DNA of 64,000 bases. Source: Rossellomorea sp. AcN35-11. Its GTDB lineage: Bacteria > Bacillota > Bacilli > Bacillales > Bacillaceae_B. The position numbers were made by a program, and so were the translations under genes. This document shows positions 19,460 through 31,318 of this stretch, one piece after another (the first letter of the stretch is position 1; each line of letters opens with the position of its first letter). Below the pieces are notes generated by a model. That model searched no databases, was not told the DNA's origin, and saw nothing but the letters and a program-made list of their open reading frames with translations. The stretch spans positions 3,156,001 to 3,220,000 of the forward strand of contig CP128835.1 in assembly GCA_030388825.1 (NCBI GenBank), given 5' to 3'.

Positions 19460-20203
19460 TCAACTGGTTTTCTTGGATGATTTGAGGATTAAAAAGGAAG
19501 GTCTTCTTTCTTCATTTTTTATTTTAGGCAAGAGCATCAGGCCTTTATCAGTGGGAAGGGGTTCAACCAATCTTTCCAATACGAACCCTTGAGTTATCAG
19601 TCCATTGATTAAGGTTGATAGTGTGCGATGATATTTGACCACCCCTTTTACATACCATTCCTGTTCCCGCTTCCCTTCATCCCGGTAGTGATCCAAGGCC
19701 CAATGAAGCTTTTCACCTTTCTCATTTCTCCACCAATTCTTCATGGTTTTTCGCGCTGTCACAACTGGATGCTCCGTAGAAAATATAAATACTCCTCCCG
19801 GCTTTAAAAAAGTGTGGAGTTGTCGAATTAAGCTATCGTAATCTTCTATATAATGAAGGGCAAGAGAACTGACAATCAAGTCAAATGAAGCTGGCGGTCC
19901 TTTAAAGTCTTCAATGGGACCGCAAACGTACTGAATCCTGTCATCCTGATTTTCCTTTAGTGCCTGGTTAATCATCTTTTCTGAAATATCCACTCCAACT
20001 ACAGATATAGCCCCATTTTCAACACAGAATTTTGCTAAGCCACCGGTTCCGCAACCGAGATCCAGTACGCTTTTCCCTTCAAGATCTGTCAGTTCTTCTT
20101 TCATGGCAGGCTGCTCCAGGTAGTCATTATACGTTTCTCCGCTTTTACGCAAGTTCATATATGCCTGAAAAAAAGTGGGGTCATCATAAATATTTTGTTT
20201 CAT
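19460..20203 (-). CDS. Class I SAM-dependent methyltransferase
   Basis: A 247-residue UbiE/TehB-like methyltransferase. SAM-binding motif I is SVLDLGCGTGGLAKF, the acidic loop is VVGVDISEKMI, and post-motif LIVSSLALHYIEDY and FIFSTEHPV follow. Small-molecule substrate unknown. ATG 20203 follows AGAAGGAAGG. It lies 68 bp downstream of the peptidase E-like gene on the same strand. Confidence 0.85.
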   Translation of the reverse strand: MKQNIYDDPTFFQAYMNLRKSGETYNDYLEQPAMKEELTDLEGKSVLDLGCGTGGLAKFCVENGAISVVGVDISEKMINQALKENQDDRIQYVCGPIEDFKGPPASFDLIVSSLALHYIEDYDSLIRQLHTFLKPGGVFIFSTEHPVVTARKTMKNWWRNEKGEKLHWALDHYRDEGKREQEWYVKGVVKYHRTLSTLINGLITQGFVLERLVEPLPTDKGLMLLPKIKNEERRPSFLILKSSKKTS

Positions 20204-20271
20204 TCTTTACCTTCCTTCTCTTCTGGTTTTCTTTATGTGATTTAAGAATCCCGGCAAACCAGTCTCTCCAT

Positions 20272-20949
20272 TCAAATGATTCCACCAGGTTCTATAGTCT
20301 TCTTTGAATCGTCATCAAAAACAATGGCTGGTTTAGCACCTAAAACGACAATGCTTCCACTTTTTATCTGCAGTCCTGTCTCTTCACTCAAAGCTATGAC
20401 AGGCTTATCATAGATTTTGATGAAAGATCGGATCAGATGATCATTTTCTTCTTCGTAGTGGCACCATATGGCAAAGTCATCCATCAGGCATAATCCTTTG
20501 AGCGTCTTCAATCCAGCTTGATTCTCGTCCATATGTAAACATGTTCCTATATTGCTTCCGGCTATGATTGCGCCTGCACTTCCTCCATAGATACTTCCGC
20601 CCTCATCAATGAACCTGATTAATTTAGTGTGAAAATCATTCTGTAGAATATCATGCATTAATCTGAATGTATTTCCACCACCGATATACACTGCTGAAAA
20701 CGCCATAAGATCATCAAGTGTTTTCCCCCTTAGGTCCTCCCACATGATAATGTCCCTTACACCAAAAGGGTCAAATACATCCTGAATCCACTTATAACAC
20801 TCTTCGTATGAAATGGCATCAGGATTCATAGCTATGGGAAGATACAATAATGACTTTCCTCCATCCAATTCACCTGCAAACATTCTATCAATCTCCTTGG
20901 TCTGCTCCTTATCGCCACCTCCGGAAAGATATAAGCCACTCACGTTCAT
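20272..20949 (-). CDS. Peptidase E-like protein (S51 family, class I glutamine amidotransferase fold)
   Basis: About 225 residues. The nucleophile elbow is GGSAGA (Ser about 124 in this numbering) with the preceding VYIGGGNTFRLM oxyanion region, as in dipeptidase E (Asp-Xaa dipeptides) and cyanophycinase. A conserved His lies in WCHYEEEND. Most likely a cytoplasmic dipeptidase. The likely start is ATG 20949, about ten bases after GAGGTG; GTG 20955 is an alternative. The inverted-repeat element at 20966-21059 ends only about 15 bp upstream and so lies in its leader or promoter. Confidence 0.82.
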   Translation of the reverse strand: MNVSGLYLSGGGDKEQTKEIDRMFAGELDGGKSLLYLPIAMNPDAISYEECYKWIQDVFDPFGVRDIIMWEDLRGKTLDDLMAFSAVYIGGGNTFRLMHDILQNDFHTKLIRFIDEGGSIYGGSAGAIIAGSNIGTCLHMDENQAGLKTLKGLCLMDDFAIWCHYEEENDHLIRSFIKIYDKPVIALSEETGLQIKSGSIVVLGAKPAIVFDDDSKKTIEPGGII

Positions 20950-20965
20950 CTCCACCTTTCACCTC

Positions 20966-21059
20966 AGAGGGACGGACCTCTGTTTCCTCATCATGTTCAT
21001 TATAGCAATAAAAAGGAGTCGTTCAATTGTAAATCTTGATAGTAGAGGTCCGTCCCTCT
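20966..21059. repeat. Inverted repeat element (GGGACGGACCT family), copy A
   Basis: Two perfect 16-bp arms, AGAGGGACGGACCTCT (20966-20981) and its exact reverse complement (21044-21059), are separated by 62 bp. Each arm is itself partly palindromic (AGAGG/CCTCT). The same motif recurs at 41.8, 48.3, 53.3 and 54.8 kb. Confidence 0.85.
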
Positions 21060-21228
21060 CATCCCTGACATATATTTTTATTTGAAATTGTAAGGGATTA
21101 TAATGAAAATTTTCCTAAATCGCACCATTTTCAAGGTAGTACTTATCAGCATATAGTCCTGTATTTTCTCAATACCCTCTTCTCCTTACCTGTGATATCC
21201 TTGTTTTGACAGAATTATTAGAAAATGA

Positions 21229-22872
<1,644 letters not shown>

Positions 22873-22946
22873 GGAGTGCACCTGACTAGAATCGGATTTC
22901 CCCACTGGGTTTTTCCATGATGATCGTTAGATGCCAGGTTGAAAAA

Positions 22947-23000
22947 TAAAAAAAGCGAATCCTTCAGTACCAAGAAAGTACTGAAGGATTCGCCTTTTTA
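22947..23000 (+). terminator. Bidirectional terminator between the M4 protease and arsC
   Basis: A long perfect hairpin (GCGAATCCTTCAGTAC / GTACTGAAGGATTCGC, seven-base loop) flanked by A- and T-runs serves the two convergent genes. Confidence 0.92.
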
Positions 23001-23007
23001 TTAACAA

Positions 23008-23433
23008 TTATTGTCCGGTCTCGGCAAAGGTCTTGATGCGATGGCTGATTTCATCACGTACACGCTGGAAGAAGGCCCATTTCTCTTCCTCTGTCCCTTC
23101 TGCTTTCGCAGGGTCATCAAATCCCCAGTGCTCGCGTTTGACGTGTGGAGGTGTCACAGGACATTTATCTGCTGCATCACCACATAAAGTGACGACTAAA
23201 TCGGCACTATTCAATATGTCGGGATCGATTATGTCCGAAGTTTGGTTAGAAATATCTACTCCTGCTTCTTTCATCGCTTTTACCGCATTTGGATTCAGTC
23301 CGTGCGCTTCAATCCCTGCACTCTTCACATCCCACTCGTCTCCTAAGTGTTGCTTTGCCCATCCCTCTGCCATTTGGCTCCGGCAAGAGTTTCCAGTACA
23401 TAAAAAGTATAGTGTTTTTTTAGACATGCTCAT
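23008..23433 (-). CDS. arsC: Arsenate reductase, thioredoxin-coupled type
   Basis: About 141 residues. It reduces arsenate to arsenite using an intramolecular disulfide cascade: catalytic Cys in the P-loop [11 protein letters not shown], then the redox pair in [13 protein letters not shown], and the general acid region [10 protein letters not shown]. This is the low-molecular-weight phosphatase-fold ArsC recycled by thioredoxin. It is the last gene of arsR-arsB-arsC. The AAAGGAG site serves ATG 23433 or 23427, two residues apart. Confidence 0.93.
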   Translation of the reverse strand: MSMSKKTLYFLCTGNSCRSQMAEGWAKQHLGDEWDVKSAGIEAHGLNPNAVKAMKEAGVDISNQTSDIIDPDILNSADLVVTLCGDAADKCPVTPPHVKREHWGFDDPAKAEGTEEEKWAFFQRVRDEISHRIKTFAETGQ

Positions 23434-23455
23434 CAAGCTCCTTTATGAATTAGTT

Positions 23456-24752
23456 TTACGAAATGATCATTAACCAGATATATAGCCCGATTAAAGTAAT
23501 GAATAATGTTGGTACTGTCAATATGATTCCAGTTTTAAAATACTGCCCCCAAGAAATTTTAACACCTTTCAAAGATAGGACATGCAGCCATAATAAAGTT
23601 GCCAGTGAACCTATCGGGGTTATTTTCGGGCCCAGGTCTGAACCGATGACATTCGAATAAATAAGTGATTCTCTGATCACACCCGTCGTATCTGTATCCA
23701 TAATGGCGATTGCATCGATCATCACCGTCGGCATATTATTCATGACGGATGACAGGATGGCTGCAATGAATCCCATTGATATCGTTGCGACGAAAAGCCC
23801 TTCATCTGCCGCAGCTTGAATTACATTGGATAATACATCTGTGAGTCCTACATTACGCAATCCATATACGACTACATACATACCAATAGAGAAGAATACT
23901 ATTGCCCACGGAGCCCCTTTAATGACGGTTTTCGTGTTGACTGCAGAACTTCTTCCAGCCATCAGCAAGAAGAAAATCGATACAACACCTGCAATGATGG
24001 ATACAGGGATGTGCAGTGATTCACTTATAAAGTAACCAATGAGAAGAATACCCAGGACGATCCAGGATAATTTAAACATTCTCCGGTCCCTGATCGCTTC
24101 ATCCGGCTTCTTTAATTGGCTCGCATCATAATCCTTTGGAATGCTTTTTCGAAAGAACAAATAGAGGACCAGGATGCTTGCAAACAATGAAAAGAAGTTT
24201 GGAATGATCATTCTTGAAGCATATTCAACAAATCCAATATCGAAGAAATCCGCTGACACGATATTGACCAGGTTACTGACAACCAAGCAATGAAGTGGTA
24301 TCGGCAATAAAGCCGCTTGCCATGATAAACGGAAACACCATCTTCTCTTCGAATTTCAAATTTCTCACCATGGCCAAAACAATCGGTGTCAAGATCAAGG
24401 CTGCCCCATCATTGGCAAAGAAGGCTGCCACTACCGCTCCCAACAGGGATACGTAAACAAACATCTTAATCCCATTTCCTTTCGCCGCCCTGGCCATATG
24501 CAGAGCAGACCATTCGAAAAAGCCGATTTCATCCAAGATTAAAGATATAATGATAATGGCGATGAATGCTAATGTCGCGTTCCATACGATGCCTGTTACA
24601 GCTAAAACATCTTGGAAATCAACCACACCTACCAATAACGCCAGAACCGCTCCTCCACAGGCAGACCAGCCGATGGATAAACCTTTAGGCTGCCAAATAA
24701 CCAAAACCAATGTAGCTACAAAGATGATGGTCGCTAAAATGACTGATAACAC
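23456..24752 (-). pseudogene. arsB: Arsenite efflux transporter ArsB, frameshifted
   Basis: An ArsB-type arsenite/antimonite antiporter of about 430 residues and 12 membrane helices. The start is GTG 24752 ([20 protein letters not shown]) with GGAGTAGGAGG upstream, 11 bp after arsR. The N-terminal half ends in [16 protein letters not shown]; the conserved continuation [15 protein letters not shown] is in another frame, the change lying at about 24284-24292. Restoring the frame gives a normal transporter including SNLVNIV and NNMPTVM motifs. A single lesion in a resistance gene whose neighbours are intact suggests a sequence error. Confidence 0.88.
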
Positions 24753-24763
24753 GTAAAGTCCTC

Positions 24764-25111
24764 CTACTCCTGACAAGAAATACGCAATCCTTGTTTTTCT
24801 AATTGTGTCATTCGATAATCTTGATCTGGTAAGTGTTCCAGCAAGCTTTGAATGAAAGGATATGTATCGCATTCTTTGTTAATAGAGTAAAAAACCCATT
24901 GACCCTTTCTTGATTCACTTACAAGACCTGCATCCTTTAGTTTGCGGATATGTTGAGAGACAGCTGGTTGACTGATCTTGAAGATTTCTACGAATTCACA
25001 TACACAAAAGTCATTTGTGCTTAATAGTTTCACCATGGTTAGACGGGTTTTATCCCCAAGAAGTTTCAGCATCATTGCCGCTCTATCCATTTCGACTAAC
25101 GACGTAAGCAT
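24764..25111 (-). CDS. arsR: ArsR-family arsenite-responsive repressor
   Basis: A 115-residue winged-helix repressor. The arsenite sensor CVCE in helix alpha-3 ([10 protein letters not shown]) matches the ELCVCDL box, and the recognition helix is [16 protein letters not shown]. It binds the operator upstream of its own operon and releases on As(III)/Sb(III). It is the first gene of arsR-arsB-arsC, with 11 bp to arsB. Confidence 0.9.
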   Translation of the reverse strand: MLTSLVEMDRAAMMLKLLGDKTRLTMVKLLSTNDFCVCEFVEIFKISQPAVSQHIRKLKDAGLVSESRKGQWVFYSINKECDTYPFIQSLLEHLPDQDYRMTQLEKQGLRISCQE

Positions 25112-25183
25112 AGAAACACCCCCAAATCAATATTACTTGCTTATGAAAGCTCAAATAGTAAGAGATCTAAGGTTGAGCTTTAC

Positions 25184-25230
25184 ATATAAGCTAATGCTTA
25201 TATAATAAAATACTTATATGCTTATTTCAA
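25184..25230 (-). promoter_or_regulatory. Promoter and ArsR operator of the ars operon
   Basis: On the minus strand -35 TTGAAA (25225-25230), a 17-bp spacer and -10 TATTAT (25202-25207) are followed by the perfect palindrome ATATAAGC-N4-GCTTATAT (25184-25203), which overlaps the end of the -10 and the start site. A second partial half-site (ATAAGCATATAAGTAT) lies within the spacer. Confidence 0.82.
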
Positions 25231-25381
25231 TAGTTAATTTGTATTTTTTTCAGTTATCCAGCCGACATAAACAAAATTCATTGAGTGCAGATAAGCTTTT
25301 GAGTTAAAGAGGGCTCTGAAGGGATCAGTAATCTGTACCAATACTCCATGACAAGCATTTCTCATCGCTTCAAAGGATATT

Positions 25382-25413
25382 TAAAAGCCCTTGATCATCG
25401 ACCAAGGGCTTTC
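25382..25413 (-). terminator. Terminator of the SulP transporter gene
   Basis: GAAAGCCCTTG and CAAGGGCTTT pair on the minus strand around a short loop, followed by TTAAAT. The U-run is weak. Confidence 0.7.
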
Positions 25414-25430
25414 AGATTACAATTTAGGAT

Positions 25431-26912
25431 TTAGTGGTTAACGACTTTATCCATACCACCCGGCTTATTATGCACTGCCAGTTTATCAATGAGCTTATTA
25501 CTCTCCGTATTCAAGCCGATCAACGTTACTTTAACTCCGTTTTGATGGTATTTGATCATTATTTTATCGATGGCACCTACAGCGGAATCATCCCATAAAT
25601 GAGCGTGTGTCAAATCAAGCGTAACTTCTTTTACATCTTCGTTGAAATTGAAACTTTCAACAAACTCAGTCACAGAAGCAAAGAATAATTGCCCGGACAC
25701 TCTGTAAACCTTCTTATGAGTTTCCTCTGAAGCCATTGTTGTTATATTGACTTTTGAGATTTTCGAAGCAAAGAATACTGCACTTAAGATGATTCCAACC
25801 AGGACCCCTTTGGATAGATCATGTGTGATTAATACAGTTATAACCGTTACCAACATGACCAGTGTATCGGTAAATGGTGTTTTGTCCAGATTCTTTAATG
25901 AAGACCAGTCAAATGTCCCGATAGAAACCATAAACATGACACCCACAAGGGCAGCCATTGGAATTTGAACAAGGAAATCATTTAATACAAGGATTAGAAC
26001 CATTAAGAATACACCGGCAACAAGAGCTGACAATCGACCTCTTCCTCCCGATTTCACATTGATGACAGATTGTCCGATCATCGCACATCCTGCCATACCT
26101 CCAAAAAATCCTGAAACGATATTGGCAATACCTTGTCCTCTTGCTTCCTTATTCTTGTTACTCGTTGTATCCGTCATATCGTCAACGATAGAAGCAGTCA
26201 AAAGGGACTCAACCAACCCAACGATTGCGATTGATAGAGAATATGGAAAAATGATCTGCAACGTTTCAAGCGTTAAAGGAATATCCGGAAGTAAGAAAAG
26301 GGGTAAGGTCTGTGATAGCTCCCCCATATCTCCAACGGTACGAACACCGCTTCCTGTCAACACTGCAAAGACCGTTACTGCAATAATGGCAACCAACGCT
26401 GAAGGCACAGCCTTGGTGAAACGTGGTAAAATGTAAATGATTGCAAGGGCTGCTGCCACCATGGCATACATCATCCAGGACTCGTCCACAAAGTGAGGTA
26501 ATTGAGCTGTAAAGATCAGGATGGCCAACGCGTTCACGAAACCTACCATAACAGAACGTGGGACAAACTTCATTAAACGTCCTAGTTTAAGGACACCCAT
26601 GACAATTTGGATCACCCCTGTTAAGATCGTAGCTGCCAGTAAATATTGCAACCCATGATCTGCCACTAATGTGGTCATCAGCAAAGCGGTTGCCCCTGTT
26701 GCAGCTGAAATCATACCTGGCCGCCCACCTACAAATGCAATAACAACGGCAATACAAAATGAAGCGTATAGTCCCACCATCGGGTCTACACCTGCAATGA
26801 TCGAGAAGGCGATTGCCTCAGGAATCAAAGCCATGGCAACCACTATACCTGACAGCACATCCCCTCTAATATTCCCAAACCATTCATATTTAATTTTTTC
26901 ACTAAAGATCAT
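25431..26912 (-). CDS. SulP-family anion permease with STAS domain (YbaR-like)
   Basis: About 493 residues. A SulP/SLC26 transporter with a ~14-segment membrane domain beginning [29 protein letters not shown] and containing the [25 protein letters not shown] motif, then a C-terminal STAS domain (about 395-493, [20 protein letters not shown]). Family members carry sulfate, bicarbonate or dicarboxylates; the substrate here is undetermined. The start is ATG 26912 with GAAAGAGGTG; an upstream in-frame ATG at 26945 lacks a site. It is divergent from a UspA gene, a pairing also seen elsewhere in Bacillus. Confidence 0.87.
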   Translation of the reverse strand: MIFSEKIKYEWFGNIRGDVLSGIVVAMALIPEAIAFSIIAGVDPMVGLYASFCIAVVIAFVGGRPGMISAATGATALLMTTLVADHGLQYLLAATILTGVIQIVMGVLKLGRLMKFVPRSVMVGFVNALAILIFTAQLPHFVDESWMMYAMVAAALAIIYILPRFTKAVPSALVAIIAVTVFAVLTGSGVRTVGDMGELSQTLPLFLLPDIPLTLETLQIIFPYSLSIAIVGLVESLLTASIVDDMTDTTSNKNKEARGQGIANIVSGFFGGMAGCAMIGQSVINVKSGGRGRLSALVAGVFLMVLILVLNDFLVQIPMAALVGVMFMVSIGTFDWSSLKNLDKTPFTDTLVMLVTVITVLITHDLSKGVLVGIILSAVFFASKISKVNITTMASEETHKKVYRVSGQLFFASVTEFVESFNFNEDVKEVTLDLTHAHLWDDSAVGAIDKIMIKYHQNGVKVTLIGLNTESNKLIDKLAVHNKPGGMDKVVNH

Positions 26913-27016
26913 AATGCACCTCTTTCGATTAGTTGTGACTTTCAACTCTCATGAAAGTCGGGGCCGTTTAACACAAAGGACATTATATAATGGATCAGTT
27001 CATTTGTGAAATGGTA

Positions 27017-27031
27017 ATGAAAACGTAAACA
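27017..27031 (+). promoter_or_regulatory. Possible catabolite-responsive element (cre)
   Basis: ATGAAAACGTAAACA fits the CcpA-binding consensus WTGNAANCGNWNNCW. It lies between the divergent SulP and UspA genes. One site in a 64-kb window can arise by chance, so the role is tentative. Confidence 0.4.
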
Positions 27032-27177
27032 ACAGTCATTTCCTTTCATTTTCTCCCTATTTCATCATTAAACTGTCCCATTTCAAATACATGTAAAAAT
27101 CTAATCATTCTATAAAGGGTTTTGATTGATTGTATAGAATTAAATACTAAATGGTTTCATTGGATGGAGGAAATGCA

Positions 27178-27594
27178 ATGTTCAAACATATTCTTCTTGC
27201 AACAGATGGCTCTGAACATTCTTTAAGAGCCGGTGAAAAAGCGATTGCGCTGGCTAGCTGCCATGAGCGCTCGAAGATGGATATCGTGTATGTAGTCGAC
27301 GGAAAGCAATCAAAAGACGATATCCTACAGAATTGGGGATTGGATGCCAAAGATAGACGAAGGCAGAAACTGCAAATGATCGAACAAAAGGCCAAACATA
27401 ATGGAATTCTTTATGACATTATATTTTTGCATGGGGAGCCTGGTCCGACGATTGTTGAATATGCAAATACACATGATTATGACGCAGTTGTCATAGGAAG
27501 CCGGGGCTTGAATGTTTTTCAGGAAATGGTACTCGGAAGCGTCAGCCACAAAGTTGCCAAACGGGCAAAATGTCCAGTTTTGATCGTGAAATAG
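27178..27594 (+). CDS. Universal stress protein UspA family
   Basis: A 138-residue ATP-binding UspA domain: opening FKHILLATDGSEHS and the nucleotide motif GSRGLNVFQEMVLGSVSHKVA (G-2x-G-9x-G-S), ending CPVLIVK. It starts at ATG 27178 after GATGGAGG. It ends with a TAG stop at the usual position for the family, evidence that TAG terminates translation here. Monocistronic, divergent from the SulP gene. A role in energy or anion stress would be inference. Confidence 0.9.
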   Translation: MFKHILLATDGSEHSLRAGEKAIALASCHERSKMDIVYVVDGKQSKDDILQNWGLDAKDRRRQKLQMIEQKAKHNGILYDIIFLHGEPGPTIVEYANTHDYDAVVIGSRGLNVFQEMVLGSVSHKVAKRAKCPVLIVK

Positions 27595-27596
27595 AG

Positions 27597-27627
27597 AAAG
27601 ACTTCCTGTATGGAAGTCTTTTTTTCA
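27597..27627 (+). terminator. Terminator of uspA
   Basis: AAGACTTCC and GGAAGTCTT pair around TGTAT, followed by TTTTT. It also faces the convergent esterase remnant. Confidence 0.88.
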
Positions 27628-28392
27628 ATCCTTGAGCAAATAGTTTAGAATCATAGGAAACCTTTCTCTCCATGAAAACTCGTTATGTTTCGCCCCTTCT
27701 ACACTCTCAAAGCGGCAATCCTGAACTTTATCTTTGAGCAATCGAAAGACCTTCCTGCTTGATTCGATATAGGTTAAATCATCCGGGTTTTCTGTGTTTT
27801 CTTTTGTGCCGATATCCAGGTAAAAACGCTCCACCTGCGATAGTTCACTTTCTTCAATCAAGTTCTCTATTTGGATTTGGTTGAACCAATAGGCAGATGA
27901 GAGAGAGGCCACTCTTTTGAATACGTGAGGGTAAGTACACGCAGCATATGTAGTGATCAGTCCGCCCATTGAGCTCCCCGCCATGCTGGTCTTTTCTGGA
28001 TTGGTGCGGTATGTATGATCAATCAGTGGCTTTAAGTCATTTACTATGTAGTCAATATAATCCTATCCCTCTCCTCCTATCGATGTTCTACTCTCATCAA
28101 ATACATCCCCCATGGCCGAGCTCTGGCCATGGACCATATTCATCCAAACGCTTTAATCCTTCGTTGCAGTCAATACCCACCACAATGAGATCCACATTGG
28201 ACTTATCTAAATATTCTCCTATTCTCCATGCCATATCCTGCATCTTCATCAACATAAAGATTTTGACCATCGTTCATATAAACGGACATTATACCTTCTG
28301 ATTTCAATCACATTATTATCATTGGGTAGATAAACACGAACGGTTCTCTTTGACTTTAAAGGCGTTATGGTTACTTCAATATGATCATACAT
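27625..28392 (-). pseudogene. Alpha/beta-hydrolase esterase (Fes/YbbA-like putative esterase), multiply disrupted
   Basis: The start (ATG 28392, MYDHIEVTITPLKSKRTVRVY) has AAGGAG nine bases upstream. Conserved esterase pieces then appear in successive frames: MNDGQNLYVDEDAGYG, RIGEYLDKSNVDLIVVGID, GDVFDESRTSIGGEG, a TAG at 28063-28065, and DYIVNDLKPLIDHTYRT leading into the intact last 119 residues with the nucleophile elbow GSSMGG and the C-terminal His region GAKHNEFSW. At least three frame changes and one stop are needed to explain this, more than a single error, so true decay is plausible. Only a C-terminal fragment (27625-27984) is now open. Confidence 0.75.
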
Positions 28393-28497
28393 TCGTATAC
28401 TCCTTCATTTTTTTTAGTGTAATGTGAATGGTACTGTTTCCCGTGTAAGTTCATAAATTTCAAATAAAAAGAGGAATTAAACCATTTCAATGGCCCA

Positions 28498-28538
28498 ATA
28501 CATAAAAAGGCACACCTCCTTTTTGGAAGTGCACCTTC
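28498..28538 (-). terminator. Terminator of the M14 carboxypeptidase gene
   Basis: On the minus strand AAGGTGCACTTCC and GGAGGTGTGCCTT pair (with G-U pairs) around AAAAA, followed by TTTTATG. Confidence 0.75.
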
Positions 28539-28548
28539 ACATATCTAC

Positions 28549-29598
28549 CTATTCACTCTCGCTACGATTATATGAGCTTTCAGGAAGTGTATCCCAGAAA
28601 GAAGTGTCCACATCATCAATAGAACCGTCTGCTATCGCCTTTGCAGTAGCATCTAAGCTAATGACTGCTTGTTTAATGAGATAACCATTGCTTTTTTGTC
28701 CAAGAACATAATCTTCTCTATAGTGATCAGCCATGCCCCTCATTTCGAAAAGAAGTGTCGCAATTCCATACTCAACAGCCAGTCCATTTCTGCTTATGGT
28801 CGGCGCTGTACCACCTACATATTTAGACAGGGTCCCGAATCCACGGCTTTCAACAGCATTATACAGGACCGCTCCAAGTTGCTTGGACCTTTCCACGACT
28901 TTAGGATCTACATGTTCATTGGTCGGATATAGAATCGAACCAGACACAAGCTTGTCAGTATCTCCCAGAGTGGTTTCAGCTCCCTGATGATGAAGGTCGA
29001 TCATGAAATCCGGCATATACTTCTGAAGGACATTTTCATGAAGAGCTTTAGTTTCTGGCTGATTGCGATCCACGTGATCCCGATTCAAGTCCACATTATT
29101 CGCATTATACCTTGTATGAGTCCCCGCTACATACTCTTCGAGTGAGAAATTCACATCGCCTTCTGCTCCATCGACATTCAATCTTGGAGCAACCAATATG
29201 TTTACTTTTTGGAGCATTTCTTTCACATCTTTAGAATTCGACGTAAGATGCTTGATGAATTGCAGGGCCCCTTCAGTCGTAAGTGTCTCATTTCCATGCT
29301 GCTGAGTTAAATAAAGGACTGTCGGGTTATCATCATTGTTCCCGAATTGTGCAAGGTAAAGATCTCTTCCTTTGACCGATTGACCATATACTTCTAAAGT
29401 GAGGGCATCGGATTTCTCATCAAGGTGCTGGAGCATCTTCACCATTTCTTCGTAGGAATGCAGACGTTCATTCTTAATCGTTTCATTCCCATTATAATCC
29501 GGCCCAGCTGCCAGAACTTGTATTCCTGGTGTCGAGAAGGTGATTCCTGACGCTGCCAGGACACTTGAAAGAGCACCAATCATTAATTTCTTTTTCAT
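28549..29598 (-). CDS. Secreted M14-family zinc carboxypeptidase
   Basis: A 349-residue extracellular peptidase. A signal peptide (KKKLMIGALSSVLAASGITF to VLAAG) is followed by the M14 domain: zinc ligands His101 and Glu104 in QQHGNET, Arg/Asn substrate-binding region LNRDHVDRNQPET, third zinc ligand in IDLHHQGAE, and catalytic Glu in TLLFEMRG. It probably removes C-terminal residues from peptides or cell-wall peptides. ATG 29598 has an AGGAGG site. It lies among other secreted hydrolases (M4 protease, lipase), consistent with scavenging. Confidence 0.88.
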   Translation of the reverse strand: MKKKLMIGALSSVLAASGITFSTPGIQVLAAGPDYNGNETIKNERLHSYEEMVKMLQHLDEKSDALTLEVYGQSVKGRDLYLAQFGNNDDNPTVLYLTQQHGNETLTTEGALQFIKHLTSNSKDVKEMLQKVNILVAPRLNVDGAEGDVNFSLEEYVAGTHTRYNANNVDLNRDHVDRNQPETKALHENVLQKYMPDFMIDLHHQGAETTLGDTDKLVSGSILYPTNEHVDPKVVERSKQLGAVLYNAVESRGFGTLSKYVGGTAPTISRNGLAVEYGIATLLFEMRGMADHYREDYVLGQKSNGYLIKQAVISLDATAKAIADGSIDDVDTSFWDTLPESSYNRSESE

Positions 29599-29784
29599 TA
29601 TGTATTCCTCCTTTTATTTCGACTCCCTAATTTAATTAGCGATAAAAGACTCAAAACCCTTTCCTCTTCTCAAAAATGAACCGTTAGAACCGAAATACGG
29701 AATAGCGTGTGGATCATAAGTCTTATCATGTCAGGAAATCACAGACCATTATCATTCTATTGGAGGAAGACTAACTATTCAGTC

Positions 29785-29825
29785 ACAAAAAGGAGAGAAG
29801 CTGTGAACACTACAGCTTCTCCCTC
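29785..29825 (-). terminator. Terminator of the lipase gene
   Basis: GAGAAGCTGT and ACAGCTTCTC pair around a nine-base loop, followed on the minus strand by TCCTTTTTG. Confidence 0.75.
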
Positions 29826-29839
29826 GAACCCCATCCCCT

Positions 29840-31318
29840 TTACTTCAATCCGTAAACCTTTCCGGAACCATCCACGTAAATGCTTTTTATGAAGGTTCTC
29901 TGGAAAGCATCATTCTGTTTTTTCCCCGTCACATCAATTGTCACATTATAGACGCCTTCTTCAAGCTTCGGTAATTTGGAATTCTTTGCTTTTATTTTAC
30001 TCTGTTTCAACTTTCCATTTTTGTAATACTCAATGATGATTTCCTGTTTAAGTTTAAACTTGTTGTCTTTTGCTTTCATACTGATTTCATCCTGTGCAAA
30101 TTGTAAACTTAATGCATCATTCATCATACTCTCGAAAGAAACTCGTAATAGATACTTTTCCTGTGATGAAGATGAAGCATCAACTGTCCACTCCCCCGGT
30201 GCCGGATCGTTAACCGTCACCGTATGATGATAAGCCCCTTTAAAGTACTCGCTTTCGTCTTTCTGTACTTTGAAAGATGAATTTGTTTTGTTTGTTGGAT
30301 CAACCAAGGTTATCTGTGATGATGGGCTGTTGCTAATCCAATCAAAGGTTACAGATTGTGCACCATGTTCCACTATAACCTTTTCTTGTTTTCTTCCTTG
30401 ATAATCTCCTCCCCTGACAACAGAGACAATCCCATCTTCATTACTTGATTGGATGGTACTTTGTGTTTTATGACCCGTTGTTTCGGTTCCTTCGTTCAAG
30501 TAAGTCTTGAACAAATTAAATGTGGATGAGCCCTCCTTTATTGTGTAATGATTCCATTCTCCCACTTTTAATTCAGTACCATATGGGAGCCTGGAACTGC
30601 TGACCGTAACTGCCCCATCATTACTTCCATATGCACGAAGATACAAACCTCCCCAGTAAAGAGAGCTTCCAAAGCTTCCCCACTTCGTACCGCCAAAGGT
30701 GTAGATTGGATTTCGGTTTACATTGGGATGTTGATCGGTTTCAGAACGGAAGTAATCCATATACCCTGTCTGCAATGAATAAGTAGCATCATTCTTGCTT
30801 CCGAGAATCCCAGTTAACCAACCTGCCCAGCTGCTATAGGCAAGGTCCGCCAATTGGGAACCATAATGAGGTGTCGAAAGGGTAATGACCCTCGCAACAT
30901 AGGGATAGGCACCGTAGTGGACAAGTGCTGATTGCGTGTCGATTCCACCCTTACTATGCGCAACCACCACTACCTTCTCACCATAGTATGTGTAAATGTC
31001 CCTGATTTTCTGGGCAAGGAGAGCACCGTTATCCCACATATTCTTGGTTGGATACAAATCGATGAAAGCCGTCTCGTATCCATTTTGATAGGCGGTGTCG
31101 TACATATTGTTTTCGTTCCACCAAGTATTGGAAGAACTATTTAAACCGTGAACGAACAGAACAGGATGTTTTGAAGGAGCAACAATTGAAGGAGTCGTAC
31201 CCACATACCATTGCCCCGGAACCCCTGAAGGGTCATCTTTCCCAAATGATCCTGCCTGACTCCAGCCAGGAAAAAACAATACGAATGCAAGAACAGTCAC
31301 ACATACCTTTTTAATCAT
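29840..31318 (-). CDS. Secreted lipase/esterase, alpha/beta-hydrolase with C-terminal beta domain
   Basis: A 492-residue precursor with a signal peptide (KKVCVTVLAFVLFFPGWSQAG). The hydrolase domain (about 45-290) has the oxyanion motif FVHGLNSSSNTWW and the nucleophile elbow AHSKGG (Ser122), followed by ITLSTPHYGSQLADLAYSSW, as in bacterial lipases/PGAP1-like esterases; the catalytic His is probably in WNHYTI. The C-terminal ~190 residues are rich in beta-strand and Lys/Ser and resemble a binding or stabilising domain without a name I can give. The final residues VYGLK and earlier VTIDVTGKK suggest an Ig-like fold. ATG 31318 follows AGGAGAGAGGG. Confidence 0.85.
   Translation of the reverse strand: MIKKVCVTVLAFVLFFPGWSQAGSFGKDDPSGVPGQWYVGTTPSIVAPSKHPVLFVHGLNSSSNTWWNENNMYDTAYQNGYETAFIDLYPTKNMWDNGALLAQKIRDIYTYYGEKVVVVAHSKGGIDTQSALVHYGAYPYVARVITLSTPHYGSQLADLAYSSWAGWLTGILGSKNDATYSLQTGYMDYFRSETDQHPNVNRNPIYTFGGTKWGSFGSSLYWGGLYLRAYGSNDGAVTVSSSRLPYGTELKVGEWNHYTIKEGSSTFNLFKTYLNEGTETTGHKTQSTIQSSNEDGIVSVVRGGDYQGRKQEKVIVEHGAQSVTFDWISNSPSSQITLVDPTNKTNSSFKVQKDESEYFKGAYHHTVTVNDPAPGEWTVDASSSSQEKYLLRVSFESMMNDALSLQFAQDEISMKAKDNKFKLKQEIIIEYYKNGKLKQSKIKAKNSKLPKLEEGVYNVTIDVTGKKQNDAFQRTFIKSIYVDGSGKVYGLK

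Noticed and set aside
23456..24752. A truncated ArsB as a genuine two-gene split transporter.
   Set aside because: Each half lacks its own start and ribosome site, and one base correction gives a normal ArsB.
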